Notes: generated from the sequence alone by a model not told the origin. A stretch of DNA of 45,683 nucleotides from Candidatus Sphingomonas excrementigallinarum (GCA_019112965.1 DXIH01000034.1:1-45683); one strand, 5' to 3'. Counted from the stretch's first letter, positions 24,552 to 33,972 are shown. Program-made: numbers and translations.

Positions 24552-25928
24552 ATGCCCCTATCCCCGCAAGCCTATCGCCCCGCGTCCGCCCTGACCGAGA
24601 TCGCCGACTTCATCGCCGACCCCGTCGCGCCCGCCGATTTCCCGCAGACGATCATCCGCTTCCGCAACGACCAGGCGGCGGCGGAGATCGGGCTGGAGAC
24701 GCTGACCGATGCGGAATGGGCCGCGCATCTTGGCCGGTTCCAGCCCTTGCCCGACACGCTGCCGGGGCCGTTCGCGATGCGTTATCACGGACATCAGTTC
24801 CGCCATTACAATTCGGACCTGGGCGACGGGCGCGGCTTCACCTTCGCGCAGATGACGGCGCGTGACGGCCGGCTGCTCGAACTCGGCACCAAAGGTTCCG
24901 GGCAGACGCCCTATAGCCGCTCCGGCGACGGTCGCCTGACCCTGAAGGGCGGGGTCCGCGAAATCCTGGCGACCGAGATGCTGGAGGCGCTGAACGTTCC
25001 CACCTCGCGCACCCTGTCGATCATCGAGACGGGCGAGGCGCTGCACCGGGGTGACGAGCCCTCCCCCACCCGCTCGGCGGTGATGGTGCGGATGAGCCAC
25101 GGCCATATCCGCATCGGCAGCTTCCAGCGCCTCGCCTTCGAGCGTGACGAGGCGGGGATGAAGCGGCTGGTCGCATACGTCCTCCGCCATTTCTACGGCG
25201 AGGAAGCGGACGATCCCGTCCGGCTGCTGACGCTGGTCGCACAACGCACGGCAACGCTGGCGGCGCGCTACATGGCCGCCGGGTTCGTCCACGGCGTGCT
25301 CAATTCGGACAATATCAATGTCACCGGCGAGAGCTTCGACTATGGCCCGTGGCGCTTCGCACCGACCTGGGACCCCGAATTCACCGCCGCCTATTTCGAC
25401 CATAGCGGCCTCTACGCGCTCGCCCGCCAGCCCGAGGCGATCCAGTGGGACGTGATGCAGCTCGCCTCCAGCCTGCGCCTGATCGCCGAAAGCGATCCGC
25501 TGATCGCCGCGCTGGAGGGGTTCGCCACCAACTATCAGGCAGAGATCGTGACCGCGATCCTCTGGCGACTGGGGCTGGCCCCGCGCGGCGGCACCGAGGA
25601 CCGCGCGCTCGTCCAGACCTTCGAACGCGCACTGCGGGAGAGCCAGGCCAGCCTCGACCGCACCTATTTCGACCTGTTCGGCGGGCGGGTGCCGGATCAT
25701 TACGACGAAAGCTGGAATGCCCTGCGCGACCTGATCGAGCCCTATGCGCCGCGCCGCGCCCGCGACGACGCCTATTGGCAGGGGGAGCCGGAATCCATGC
25801 TGATCGACGAGGTCGAAGCGATCTGGGCGCCGATCGCCGAGCGCGACGACTGGACCCTGCTGCACGACAAGGTCGCGCGGGTGCGCGCCATGGGCCGCGC
25901 GCTTGCCGACCCGGTTGCGGCGGCCTAG
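24552..25928 (+). CDS. selO: Protein adenylyltransferase SelO (YdiU)
   Basis: A 458-residue pseudokinase-fold enzyme that transfers AMP from ATP to protein Ser, Thr or Tyr residues, described in E. coli and eukaryotes as protecting against oxidative stress. Diagnostic motifs: FAMRYHGHQFRHY, LGTKGSGQTPYSRSGDGR (nucleotide-binding loop), HGVLNSDNINVTG and the metal-binding DYGPW. An ATG at 24513 would add 13 residues of poor sequence and overlap the divergent hydrolase start, so I chose 24552. astD starts 9 bases after the stop, so the two probably share a transcript. Confidence 0.94.
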   Translation: MPLSPQAYRPASALTEIADFIADPVAPADFPQTIIRFRNDQAAAEIGLETLTDAEWAAHLGRFQPLPDTLPGPFAMRYHGHQFRHYNSDLGDGRGFTFAQMTARDGRLLELGTKGSGQTPYSRSGDGRLTLKGGVREILATEMLEALNVPTSRTLSIIETGEALHRGDEPSPTRSAVMVRMSHGHIRIGSFQRLAFERDEAGMKRLVAYVLRHFYGEEADDPVRLLTLVAQRTATLAARYMAAGFVHGVLNSDNINVTGESFDYGPWRFAPTWDPEFTAAYFDHSGLYALARQPEAIQWDVMQLASSLRLIAESDPLIAALEGFATNYQAEIVTAILWRLGLAPRGGTEDRALVQTFERALRESQASLDRTYFDLFGGRVPDHYDESWNALRDLIEPYAPRRARDDAYWQGEPESMLIDEVEAIWAPIAERDDWTLLHDKVARVRAMGRALADPVAAA

Positions 25929-25937
25929 CTTCCCGCC

Positions 25938-27347
25938 ATGGCCCGATTCCTGTCGACCTACGAACCCGCCACGGCCGTCCTGATCGCCGAGCTGTCCATC
26001 GGCGATGCCGACCAGGAGGTCGCCGCCGCACGCGCGGCATGGCCCGACTGGGCGACGACGCCCCTGTCCGAGCGGATCGACACGCTGCGCCGCTTCGCCG
26101 AGATCGTGCGGGACCGGACAGCGGCGTTCGCCGACCTGATCGCGCGCGAAACCGGCAAGCCGCTCTGGGAAGCCAGGACCGAGGTCGACACCGTCATCGC
26201 CAAGGTCGCCATCTCGATCACCGCGCAAGCCGAGCGCGCGGGCGAGCGGTCCACCGACCAGCCGGGCGGCGGGCGCATGGCCCTGCGTCACCGGCCGCAC
26301 GGCGTGCTGGCGGTGCTGGGGCCGTATAATTTCCCCGCGCACCTGCCCAACGGCCATATCGTGCCCGCGCTGCTTGCCGGGAATACGGTGGTGTTCAAGC
26401 CGTCGGAAAAGACCCCCGCAACGGGCCAGTTCCTGGTCGAATGCTATCATGCGGCGGGGGTGCCCGAGGGGGTCGTCCGGCTACTGATCGGCGGGCCGGA
26501 CCAGGGGCGTGCGCTGGCCGGACATGACGATATCGACGGGCTGCTCTTCACCGGCTCGGCGCGCACCGGCCTGGCGCTCAACCGCCAGTTCGCCGAGCGG
26601 CCGGAGAAGATTCTGGCGCTGGAGATGGGGGGCAACAACCCGATCATCGTCTGGGACGATTCCGATCTCGACGCCGCCGCCACGCTGATCGTCCAGTCGG
26701 CCTATACGACGGCCGGGCAACGCTGCACCGCCGGACGGCGGCTGATCGTCGAGGACCGGCTGTTCGATCCGCTGATGGCCGCGCTGACCCGTCTCACCGA
26801 CCGGCTGATCGTCGGCGCGCCCCACGACGCGCCTGCGCCGTTCATGGGGCCGGTGATCGACAATGAGGCGGCCGAGCATTTGCTCGCGCGGGTCGAAGCG
26901 TTGGTCGCGAGCGGCGCAAAGGTCGTCCGCCCCCTGGCACGCATCACACCCGACTTGCCGTTGCTGACGCCTGCGATCCTCGATGTCGGCGCCGTCGCCG
27001 AGCGCCCCGACGACGAACTGTTCGGCCCGGTCCTGCAAGTCTCCCGCGCCGCCGATTTCGCGGATGCGATCGAACAGGCCAACGCCACGCGCTATGGCCT
27101 GTCGGCCTCGCTGATCTCGCCTTCGCGCGAGCGGTACGAGCAGTTCTGGACCGGCATCCGTGCGGGGATCGTCAACTGGAACCGCCCGACCAACGGCGCG
27201 GCCTCCAGCGCACCGTTCGGCGGCATCGGCTGGTCGGGCAACCACCGCCCCAGCGCCTATTACGCTGCCGATTACTGCGCCTATCCGGTCGCCAGCGCGG
27301 AAAGCGAAAGCGCCGCCGCCACGATCCCGATCGGCCTGCGCGCATAG
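25938..27347 (+). CDS. astD: Succinylglutamate-semialdehyde dehydrogenase
   Basis: A 469-residue aldehyde dehydrogenase. Asn131 (GPYNFPAHLP), Glu229 (LEMGGNNP) and the nucleophile Cys263 (AGQRCTAGRR) form the catalytic set. The GPYNFPAHLPNGHIVPALLAG and LEMGGNNP segments are typical of AstD, which oxidises N-succinylglutamate semialdehyde to N-succinylglutamate in arginine catabolism. Other ast genes are not seen here, so the pathway must be scattered or the enzyme may serve another aldehyde. It follows selO by 9 bases. Confidence 0.92.
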   Translation: MARFLSTYEPATAVLIAELSIGDADQEVAAARAAWPDWATTPLSERIDTLRRFAEIVRDRTAAFADLIARETGKPLWEARTEVDTVIAKVAISITAQAERAGERSTDQPGGGRMALRHRPHGVLAVLGPYNFPAHLPNGHIVPALLAGNTVVFKPSEKTPATGQFLVECYHAAGVPEGVVRLLIGGPDQGRALAGHDDIDGLLFTGSARTGLALNRQFAERPEKILALEMGGNNPIIVWDDSDLDAAATLIVQSAYTTAGQRCTAGRRLIVEDRLFDPLMAALTRLTDRLIVGAPHDAPAPFMGPVIDNEAAEHLLARVEALVASGAKVVRPLARITPDLPLLTPAILDVGAVAERPDDELFGPVLQVSRAADFADAIEQANATRYGLSASLISPSRERYEQFWTGIRAGIVNWNRPTNGAASSAPFGGIGWSGNHRPSAYYAADYCAYPVASAESESAAATIPIGLRA

Positions 27348-27413
27348 CTGATCTACCCCCGCCCCAAGCATCGCTCGGTTGTCGCGGATGCGCGGAGGGA
27401 TCATCTGGAGAAT

Positions 27414-28205
27414 ATGGCTAGTCTTCTCGATCCCACCGCGCGGGGGCGCGTGATCCTGGTTGGTGCAGGCCCCGGTGATCCGGGCCTGTTGACCGTGCGC
27501 GCGGTCGAGGCTTTGAAGACCGCCGATGTCCTGGTCCATGACGGGCTGATCGACCCGCGCGTCCTCGACCTCGCGCCGCCCGAGGCGCAGCGCATCTCGG
27601 TCGCCAAGCGGCGCGCGCGGCATACCCTGTCGCAGGAGGCGATCAACGCGTTGATCGTCGCCCATGTGAAGACCGGGGCGATCGTCGTGCGGCTGAAGGG
27701 CGGCGATCCGTTCATCTTCGGGCGTGGCGGCGAAGAGGTGGAGGCGGTACGTGCCGCCGGGCTCCCCGTTGAAGTGATCCCCGGCGTGTCGGCCGCACTC
27801 GGCTGCGCGGCGGAGGCGATGCTACCGCTGACCCATCGCGATCATAGCTCGGCCGTGTCCTTCGTCGCAGGGCAATGCAAGGGGCTGACCGATCAGGACT
27901 GGTCGGGGCTGGCGGGGCAAGGCCGCACCCTCGTCATCTATATGGGCGTCGCGACCGCCAACGGCATCGCCGACAAGCTGATGGCCGACGGTGTCGCCCC
28001 CGACATGCCGGTCGCGGTGCTGGAGCGCGGCACGCTGGAGGGCCACCGCGCGATCCGCACCCTGCTCGCCGATCTCGGCCCGATGGTCGAGCGCGAGGCG
28101 GTGCAGAGCCCGGCGATCATCGTCGTCGGCGAAGTCGTGACCCTGTCGGATGCCGAAGACAAGCTGGCGCGTTGGGCCCGCGTGGCGGAAGGAATGAGCG
28201 CATGA
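27414..28205 (+). CDS. cobA: Uroporphyrinogen-III C-methyltransferase
   Basis: A 263-residue SAM-dependent tetrapyrrole methylase. It has the N-terminal GAGPGDPGLLTVRAVEAL loop, the LKGGDPFIFGRGGEE motif and the IPGVSAALGCAAE motif of SUMT enzymes. It makes precorrin-2 from uroporphyrinogen III, the branch toward siroheme. It lacks the CysG dehydrogenase/ferrochelatase part, so those steps are encoded elsewhere. It leads the operon for the siroheme-containing sulfite reductase. The ATG has GGAG close upstream, and the stop overlaps the next start by 4 bases. Confidence 0.95.
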   Translation: MASLLDPTARGRVILVGAGPGDPGLLTVRAVEALKTADVLVHDGLIDPRVLDLAPPEAQRISVAKRRARHTLSQEAINALIVAHVKTGAIVVRLKGGDPFIFGRGGEEVEAVRAAGLPVEVIPGVSAALGCAAEAMLPLTHRDHSSAVSFVAGQCKGLTDQDWSGLAGQGRTLVIYMGVATANGIADKLMADGVAPDMPVAVLERGTLEGHRAIRTLLADLGPMVEREAVQSPAIIVVGEVVTLSDAEDKLARWARVAEGMSA

Positions 28206-28498
28206 AGCTGTTGACGGGCAATGACTTGAGCACCGGCGACGTCGTCTGGTGGACGGGGAGCGACTGGTCGCGTCATGTCGAGGACGCGGTCGATGTCGGC
28301 AGCCAGGGTGAGGCGATCCTGCGTGCCGAGGAAGGCGCGCGCCGGGTCAACGTGCCCTATCTGCTCGACGCCGAGGCCACCGAACAGGGCCCCCGCCCCG
28401 CCCATATCAAGGACCGTATCCGCGCGCTCGGCCCCACGGTGCGCCCCGACCTGACGCTGAAGCCCGCCGATGCGGATGCCGGCGCCTGGGTCATCTGA
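28202..28498 (+). CDS. DUF2849 family protein
   Basis: A 98-residue soluble protein (MKLLTGNDLSTGDVVWWTG...). It belongs to the DUF2849 family, which in alphaproteobacteria sits between cobA/cysG and the sulfite reductase gene. No catalytic motif is visible; the C-terminus is PADADAGAWVI. It overlaps cobA by 4 bases (ATGA), and cysI starts 11 bases later. A role in assembling or serving the reductase is inferred from position only. Confidence 0.9.
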   Translation: MKLLTGNDLSTGDVVWWTGSDWSRHVEDAVDVGSQGEAILRAEEGARRVNVPYLLDAEATEQGPRPAHIKDRIRALGPTVRPDLTLKPADADAGAWVI

Positions 28499-28509
28499 GA
28501 GAGCCATTC

Positions 28510-30135
28510 ATGTATCGCTATGACGAATATGACCAGAGCATCGTCGATGCCCGTGTCGAGGAATTTCGCGACCAGGTGGAGCGCCGCCTGTCGGGTGCGC
28601 TGACCGAGGATCAGTTCAAGCCGCTCAGGCTGATGAACGGCCTCTATCTTCAGCTGCACGCCTATATGCTGCGCGTCGCGGTGCCTTATGGCACGCTCGA
28701 CAGCCGCCAGATGCGGATGCTCGGCCATATCGCGCGCAAATATGATCGCGGCTACGGCCATTTCACCACGCGCCAGAACATCCAGTATAACTGGATCAAG
28801 CTGGCCGATGCGCCCGACATCCTGGCTGAATTGGCGACCGTCCAGATGCATGCCATCCAGACGTCGGGCAATTGCATCCGCAACATCTCGTCGGATCAGT
28901 TCGCCGGGGCCGCCGCCGATGAGGTCGCCGATCCGCGCCCCTGGGCCGAGCTGCTGCGGCAATGGTCGACCTTCCACCCGGAATTCACCTATCTGCCGCG
29001 CAAGTTCAAGATCGCGGTGATCGCCGCCGACGAGGACCGCGCGGCGATGCGGCTGCATGATATCGGTATCCAGCTGCTGACGCGCGACGGTGTGCTGGGC
29101 GCGAAGATCTTCGTCGGCGGCGGCATGGGCCGTACGCCGATGATCGCGCATGAGGTGAAGGACTTCATCACCGCCGACCATCTGATGAGCTATCTGGAGG
29201 CGTGCCTGCGGGTCTATAACCGCTATGGCCGCCGCGATAATATCTACAAGGCGCGGATCAAGATCCTGCTCCATGAGATCGGCGTCGATGCCTATCGCGA
29301 TCAGGTGGAGGCGGAGTTCGCCGCGATCCGCGATCTGGGCATCGACCCGCCGCTCGCCGAGCTGGAGCGGATTACCGCCATGTTCGCCGGGCCCGACTTC
29401 GCCACCGATGCGCCCGACACGGTCGACCGCTCCGACCCCGATTTCGCGGTCTGGCTCGACCAGAATGTCTCAGCCCACAAACAGCCCGGCCATGCCATCG
29501 TCACGATCAGCCTGAAGCCGATCGGCGGCATCCCCGGCGACGCCTCGGCCGACCAGATCGACCTGATGGCCGACCTTGCCGAGCGTTACGGCCATGACGA
29601 GCTGCGCGTCACCCACGCGCAGAACATCGTCCTGCCGCATGTCCGCAAGGCCGATCTCTACGCCATCTGGACCGCACTTCGCGAGGCGGGGCTGGCCGAG
29701 GCGAATCTCGACCTGATCTCGGACATCATCGCCTGCCCCGGGCTGGATTATTGCAGCCTCGCCAATGCCCGCTCCATCCCGCTGGCGCAGAAGATCGGCG
29801 AGCGTTTCGCCGGGCGGCAGCGCGAGCTGGGCGAGTTGAAGCTGAAGATTTCGGGCTGCATCAACGCCTGCGGCCACCATCATGCCGGGCATATCGGCAT
29901 CTTGGGCGTCGATAAGAAGGGCACCGAGAATTACCAGCTGCTGCTCGGCGGATCGGGGGCGGAGGACGTGTCGCTGGGCAAGATCACCGGCCCCGGTTTC
30001 GACGAGGACGGCGTGGTCGACGCGATCGAGCGTGTGACCGACCGCTATGTCGAACTCCGCGAGGCCGACGAGCGCTTCCTCGACACCTATCGCCGCGTCG
30101 GCATGCAGCCGTTCAAGGAAGCCATTTATGGTTGA
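28510..30135 (+). CDS. cysI: Nitrite/sulfite reductase hemoprotein (assimilatory sulfite reductase)
   Basis: A 541-residue siroheme and 4Fe-4S enzyme that reduces sulfite to sulfide by six electrons. Cys409 and Cys415 (CPGLDYC) and Cys450 and Cys454 (CINAC) bind the cluster. The siroheme-site motifs GHFTTRQNIQYNWIKL and TSGNCIRN are present. There is no flavoprotein CysJ gene nearby, so electrons probably come from ferredoxin or another partner. Use on nitrite is possible, but the cysH and cobA context points to sulfite. The next gene overlaps by 8 bases. Confidence 0.94.
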   Translation: MYRYDEYDQSIVDARVEEFRDQVERRLSGALTEDQFKPLRLMNGLYLQLHAYMLRVAVPYGTLDSRQMRMLGHIARKYDRGYGHFTTRQNIQYNWIKLADAPDILAELATVQMHAIQTSGNCIRNISSDQFAGAAADEVADPRPWAELLRQWSTFHPEFTYLPRKFKIAVIAADEDRAAMRLHDIGIQLLTRDGVLGAKIFVGGGMGRTPMIAHEVKDFITADHLMSYLEACLRVYNRYGRRDNIYKARIKILLHEIGVDAYRDQVEAEFAAIRDLGIDPPLAELERITAMFAGPDFATDAPDTVDRSDPDFAVWLDQNVSAHKQPGHAIVTISLKPIGGIPGDASADQIDLMADLAERYGHDELRVTHAQNIVLPHVRKADLYAIWTALREAGLAEANLDLISDIIACPGLDYCSLANARSIPLAQKIGERFAGRQRELGELKLKISGCINACGHHHAGHIGILGVDKKGTENYQLLLGGSGAEDVSLGKITGPGFDEDGVVDAIERVTDRYVELREADERFLDTYRRVGMQPFKEAIYG

Positions 30136-30586
30136 TCCCATCACCGTAAACACCAACGCGGGCGAGACGCTGCTGCGCTTTCGCGACGATGTGGTGCATG
30201 ACGAACCGGCGGTGACGCTGGATGCATTCCTGGGCCAGACCAACGCCACCGCCGTCCGGCTGGAGGCGGGGGACGATGCGCGCGAACTCCTGCCGCATCT
30301 GGGCCAGATCGCATTGGTCGAGATCAGCTTCCCGACCTTTCGTGACGGACGCGGCTATTCGGCAGCGCGCATCCTGCGCGAAGCAGGGTTCGAGGGCGAG
30401 CTGCGCGCGGCGGGCGACGTGCTGGTCGACCAGATCCCGCCCATGCGCCGCTGCGGCTTCGACAGCTTCGCGCCGGAAAAGCCGGTCGATGCGGCGACGC
30501 TGACCAAGCTGCTGGCGCTCTACCCCCAGCCCTATCAAAAGGCCGCTGATGCGCGCGTGCCGGTGTGGAAGCTGCGCCATGGCTGA
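30128..30586 (+). CDS. DUF934 family protein of the sulfite-reduction operon
   Basis: A 152-residue protein of the DUF934 family, which is linked to cysI and cysH in many proteobacteria. The recognisable core is EISFPTFRDGRGYSAARILREAGFEGELRAAGDVLVDQ, followed by the MRRCGFDSF segment. It overlaps cysI by 8 bases and cysH by 8 bases, so tight coupling is likely. A supporting role in sulfite reduction, perhaps as an electron-transfer or assembly factor, is inference. Confidence 0.9.
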   Translation: MVDPITVNTNAGETLLRFRDDVVHDEPAVTLDAFLGQTNATAVRLEAGDDARELLPHLGQIALVEISFPTFRDGRGYSAARILREAGFEGELRAAGDVLVDQIPPMRRCGFDSFAPEKPVDAATLTKLLALYPQPYQKAADARVPVWKLRHG

Positions 30587-31316
30587 GCGTGCACTCGACC
30601 GGATCGACGTTCGGCCTGCTTATACCGCTGAAGACGCCGCCGCGTACGAGGCGCGTTTCGCGGGCGTGCACGCGCCGGAGATGCTGCGCACCCTGCTGAC
30701 CGGCGAACTGCACGGCCAGATCGCGGCGGTGTCGTCCTTCGGTACCGAGTCCGCCGTGCTGCTCCACATGGTCGCAAGCGCCGATCCGGCGACGCCGGTG
30801 GTCTTCACCGATACGCTGAAGATGTTTCCCGAGACGCTGGCGTACCGCGACACGCTGGTCGAACGGCTGGGTCTGCTGGACGTCCGCGTGATCCAGCCCG
30901 ATCCCGCCCTGCTGGCCGCAAAAGACCCGGAGGGCATCCGTCACGGCTACGACCCCGATGGCTGCTGCGACTTGCGCAAGGTCGAGCCGCTGGCGCGCGG
31001 CCTTGCCCCGTTCGAGGCGTGGATTTCGGGCCGCAAGGGCTTCCAGGCGGGCACCCGCCGCGCCCTGCCCCGCTTCGAGGTCGAGGATGGCCGATTGAAG
31101 CTCAACCCGTTGGCAGACTGGGACAAGGCGGCACTGGACGGCTATTTCGCCGCGCACGACCTGCCGCGCCACCCGCTGGAGGCCGAAGGCTATCTCTCGA
31201 TCGGCTGCGCGCCCTGCACCAGCAAGGTCAAGCCCGGCGAAGATCCCCGCGCAGGCCGCTGGCGCGGGTTCGACAAGGTGGAATGCGGGATACACCGGCC
31301 TGTTTCGGCAGGCTGA
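30579..31316 (+). CDS. cysH: Assimilatory adenylyl-sulfate (APS) reductase
   Basis: A 245-residue PAPS/APS reductase. The P-loop-like SSFGTESAVLLHM lies at about 52-64. The CC pair (129, 130, in DGCCDLRKVEPL) and CAPC (210, 213) form the four-Cys 4Fe-4S motif that marks APS-type rather than PAPS-type enzymes. The catalytic Cys236 is in KVECGIH near the C-terminus. It reduces APS to sulfite with thioredoxin, feeding the sulfite reductase of the same operon. It overlaps the preceding gene by 8 bases and ends the operon. Confidence 0.94.
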   Translation: MAERALDRIDVRPAYTAEDAAAYEARFAGVHAPEMLRTLLTGELHGQIAAVSSFGTESAVLLHMVASADPATPVVFTDTLKMFPETLAYRDTLVERLGLLDVRVIQPDPALLAAKDPEGIRHGYDPDGCCDLRKVEPLARGLAPFEAWISGRKGFQAGTRRALPRFEVEDGRLKLNPLADWDKAALDGYFAAHDLPRHPLEAEGYLSIGCAPCTSKVKPGEDPRAGRWRGFDKVECGIHRPVSAG

Positions 31317-31397
31317 AGGGGGCCACGACCAACTTCCGCTTCATCCTGTCTTAACCGCGCCGCGACACAAGGCGCCGGGCAGGATGAGGGATCACCC

Positions 31398-31766
31398 ATG
31401 TACAAAGTCACGGTCGACCTGGAACGCGGTTATTTCGAGGTTACGACCCACGGGTTCTGGACCCTGGACACCATGGCCGGCTTTGCCCGCGAACTGGAAC
31501 GAACCGTCCACCGCATCCGTGCCACCGGCCGCACCCCGGTCAGCCTGTGCGATCTGTCCAACGCGATGGTGCAGAGCCAGGAAGTCGTCGCGGCCTTCGT
31601 CCAGATGATGGAAAGCCCGGCCGTCCGCTCGGGTCGTGTCGCGGTCTATACCTCGGGCGCGCTTACCAAGTTGCAGGCGGAGCGGGCGAACCAGGACCAC
31701 GACGAATTCCGGTTCTTCACCGACAAGGACGAAGCCCGCGCCTGGCTGCTCGCGCCGACAAGGTAA
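31398..31766 (+). CDS. Small SpoIIAA/STAS-like hypothetical protein
   Basis: A 122-residue soluble protein with alternating strands and helices: MYKVTVDLERGYFEVTTHG, a helix FARELERTVHRI, then SLCDLSNAMV, a helix around VVAAFVQMMES, and RVAVYTSGAL. This pattern suggests the STAS/SpoIIAA-like fold, but the match is by eye only. It has a GAGGGA Shine-Dalgarno seven bases before the ATG. It is the last rightward gene before a convergent repeat and dnaB. Function unknown. Confidence 0.75.
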   Translation: MYKVTVDLERGYFEVTTHGFWTLDTMAGFARELERTVHRIRATGRTPVSLCDLSNAMVQSQEVVAAFVQMMESPAVRSGRVAVYTSGALTKLQAERANQDHDEFRFFTDKDEARAWLLAPTR

Positions 31767-31796
31767 GGTTGGGGTGCATCCGCTCACATACCCCTG

Positions 31797-31890
31797 CCTC
31801 CGTTCAGCCTGAGCGAAGTCGAAGTGCACGCCCCGAACCATGCGGCCAGGGATGAGCGTGGCCTTCGACTTCGCTCAGGCTGAACGGAGG
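31797..31890. repeat. Inverted repeat with perfect 28-base arms (CTTCGACTTCGCTCAGG family)
   Basis: Two perfect reverse-complement arms at 31797-31824 and 31863-31890 enclose a 38-base spacer. The core is CCTCCGTTCAGCCTGAGC on one side and its complement on the other. The same sequence recurs at 37049-37167. It lies between the convergent STAS-like gene and dnaB and could act as a bidirectional terminator. I recall this core as a frequent intergenic repeat in sphingomonads. Confidence 0.93.
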
Positions 31891-31897
31891 GTTTGCC

Positions 31898-33391
31898 TCA
31901 ATACCCCGCGAAATCCGTAAACCGCGTGATCGTCGGGTCGAACTTCATCACGACCTTTCCGGTCGCACCGTGACGCTGTTTCGCGACGATCAGTTCGGCC
32001 AAGCCGTACACCCGCTCCACCTCGGTCGCCCATTTGGCGTGATCCTCGAAGACCTTGCCGTCATCGCCTTCCATCGGGCGCTTGGGCTCGCGCTGCATCA
32101 TGTAATAGTCCTCGCGGAACACGAACCAGACCATGTCGGCGTCCTGCTCGATCGAGCCCGATTCGCGAAGGTCGGACAGCATCGGGCGCTTGTCCTCGCG
32201 CTGCTCGACCGCACGGCTCAGCTGCGACAGCGCCAGCACCGGCACGTTCATGTCCTTGGCCAGCGTCTTCAACCCGCGCGAAATCTCCGAGATTTCCTGC
32301 ACGCGGTTGCCCTCGGACGACTTGCCCGAGCCGGTCAGCAGCTGGAGATAGTCGACCACGACCAGACCCAGTTCGTTGTTCAGCCGCCGCTGAAGCCGCC
32401 GGACGCGGGTGTGCAGCGCGGAAATGGTCAGGCCGCCGGTATCGTCGATGAACAGCGGCAACTGCTCCAGTTCGGCGGCGGCGGCGGCGAGCTGCGCGAA
32501 CTCATTGCGGCTGATCTTGCCCATGCGCAGCGCTTCGGAGCTGATTCCCGACTGCTCGGCCAGGATACGCGTCGCCAGCTGGTCGGCCGACATTTCGAGG
32601 CTGAAGAACGCGACCTTGGCACCGACCGACTCGGAGGGCGGAATGCCGTCCTGCATGTCGCGCATCCAGCGGCGTGCGGCGTTGAACGCGATGTTGGTCG
32701 CGAGCGAGGTCTTGCCCATGCCCGGACGGCCCGCCAGGATCATCAAGTCGGAGCGGTGCATACCGCCGATCTTGGCATTGACCGAATCCAGACCCGTGGT
32801 GATGCCCGAGACATGGCCACCGGAGTTCAGGGCGCGCTCGGCATTCTTCACCGCCATGGTGGTGGCCTGGGAGAAGCTCTTGACCGCATTTTCGGAGCCG
32901 CCGTCCGCTGCCACCTTGAACAGCTCATTCTCGGCCAGCTCGATCTGCGCGCGCGGATTGACCTCCTCCGAGGTGTCCATCGCCCGGTCGACCAGCGTCC
33001 GCCCCACCGTTACCAGCGCGCGCAGCATGGCCAGGTCATAGATCTGCGTCGCGAACTGCCGCGCGCCGATCAGGCCCGCGCCGGAGCCCGTCAGCTGCGC
33101 CAGATAGGACGGCCCGCCCAGCGCCTTCATCCCCTCGTCCGCCTCAAACATCGGGCGCAGGGTGACCGGCGTCGCCAGCATGTCGGTGGCGCGCAAATTC
33201 TTGATCGCGGAGAAGATGCGGCCATGCACCGGCTCGAAGAAATGCTCCGGATCCAGCCGGTCGACCAGATCGTCGGCCAGCCGGTTGTCGATCATCATCG
33301 CGCCGAGCAGCGCGGCCTCCGCCTCGATATTACGGGGAAGTTGCTGCGGCTCGGATGCGGCAGCGGGGTTCTGAAATGCGAGGGTGGCCAT
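31898..33391 (-). CDS. dnaB: Replicative DNA helicase DnaB
   Basis: A 497-residue hexameric 5'-3' helicase that unwinds the replication fork. The N-terminal DnaB domain (EAEAALLGAMMIDNRLADD) is followed by the RecA-like ATPase domain with Walker A GRPGMGKTS, Walker B VVVDYLQLL and the loop ALSQLSRAVEQR. The ending ATGKVVMKFDPTITRFTDF matches the family. I chose the ATG at 33391; an upstream in-frame start would add 14 residues not seen in DnaB. It is divergent from UPF0262. Confidence 0.96.
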   Translation of the reverse strand: MATLAFQNPAAASEPQQLPRNIEAEAALLGAMMIDNRLADDLVDRLDPEHFFEPVHGRIFSAIKNLRATDMLATPVTLRPMFEADEGMKALGGPSYLAQLTGSGAGLIGARQFATQIYDLAMLRALVTVGRTLVDRAMDTSEEVNPRAQIELAENELFKVAADGGSENAVKSFSQATTMAVKNAERALNSGGHVSGITTGLDSVNAKIGGMHRSDLMILAGRPGMGKTSLATNIAFNAARRWMRDMQDGIPPSESVGAKVAFFSLEMSADQLATRILAEQSGISSEALRMGKISRNEFAQLAAAAAELEQLPLFIDDTGGLTISALHTRVRRLQRRLNNELGLVVVDYLQLLTGSGKSSEGNRVQEISEISRGLKTLAKDMNVPVLALSQLSRAVEQREDKRPMLSDLRESGSIEQDADMVWFVFREDYYMMQREPKRPMEGDDGKVFEDHAKWATEVERVYGLAELIVAKQRHGATGKVVMKFDPTITRFTDFAGY

Positions 33392-33489
33392 ACTGGCGGC
33401 GTTAGCGCGAACGGGCCGGGGATGAAAACGCATTCAGTCGATCAGCGCGGGATTTGCGGCGCACGCGCTTCGCGACTATCCCCGTGCGC

Positions 33490-33972
33490 ATGGCCGATCC
33501 GCGGATCATATCCATCGAACTCGACGAGCGCAGCCTGGGCTGGCGCTCGGCCGATGTCGAGCAGGAGCGACGGATCGCCATCTTCGACCTGATCGAGGAA
33601 AATTACTTCGCGCCGCAGCGGCCGCAGGCGGACGGCTATGCCGGGCCCTACCGCATCAAGCTGGAGTCGGAGGAAGGGCGGCTCGGCATCCACATGCACC
33701 GCGAGGATGGCACGCATATCGAGACCCTGGTGCTGGCGCTCGGGCGGTTCCGGCGGCCGATCAAGGATTATTTCGCGATCTGCGACAGCTATTACCAGGC
33801 GATCCGCGCCGCCACGCCGCAACAGATCGAGACGATCGATATGGCCAGGCGCGGCATCCATAACGACGCGGCGCAGATGCTGAAGGAGCGGCTGACCGGC
33901 AAGATCGAGGTCGATTTCGACACCGCACGCCGCCTCTTCACACTGCTCTGCGTCCTGCATATCCGCAACTGA
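33490..33972 (+). CDS. UPF0262 family protein
   Basis: A 160-residue soluble protein with the UPF0262 signature: IISIELDERSLGWRS, AIFDLIEENYFAP, LVLALGRFRRPIKDYFAICDSYY, and GIHNDAAQMLKERL. The family is restricted mostly to alphaproteobacteria; its function is unknown. The ATG at 33490 gives the canonical N-terminus. Its stop overlaps the start of the next gene (TGATG), and a three-gene unit with the GH25-like protein and cdd follows. Confidence 0.94.
   Translation: MADPRIISIELDERSLGWRSADVEQERRIAIFDLIEENYFAPQRPQADGYAGPYRIKLESEEGRLGIHMHREDGTHIETLVLALGRFRRPIKDYFAICDSYYQAIRAATPQQIETIDMARRGIHNDAAQMLKERLTGKIEVDFDTARRLFTLLCVLHIRN

Noticed and set aside
24558..26450. 630-codon open frame antisense to selO and astD
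   Set aside because: It crosses the selO-astD junction opposite two clear enzymes and shows no domain.
27348..27413. Possible cobalamin or SAM riboswitch before cobA
   Set aside because: The gap is only 66 bases and I see no fold or conserved box of either riboswitch.
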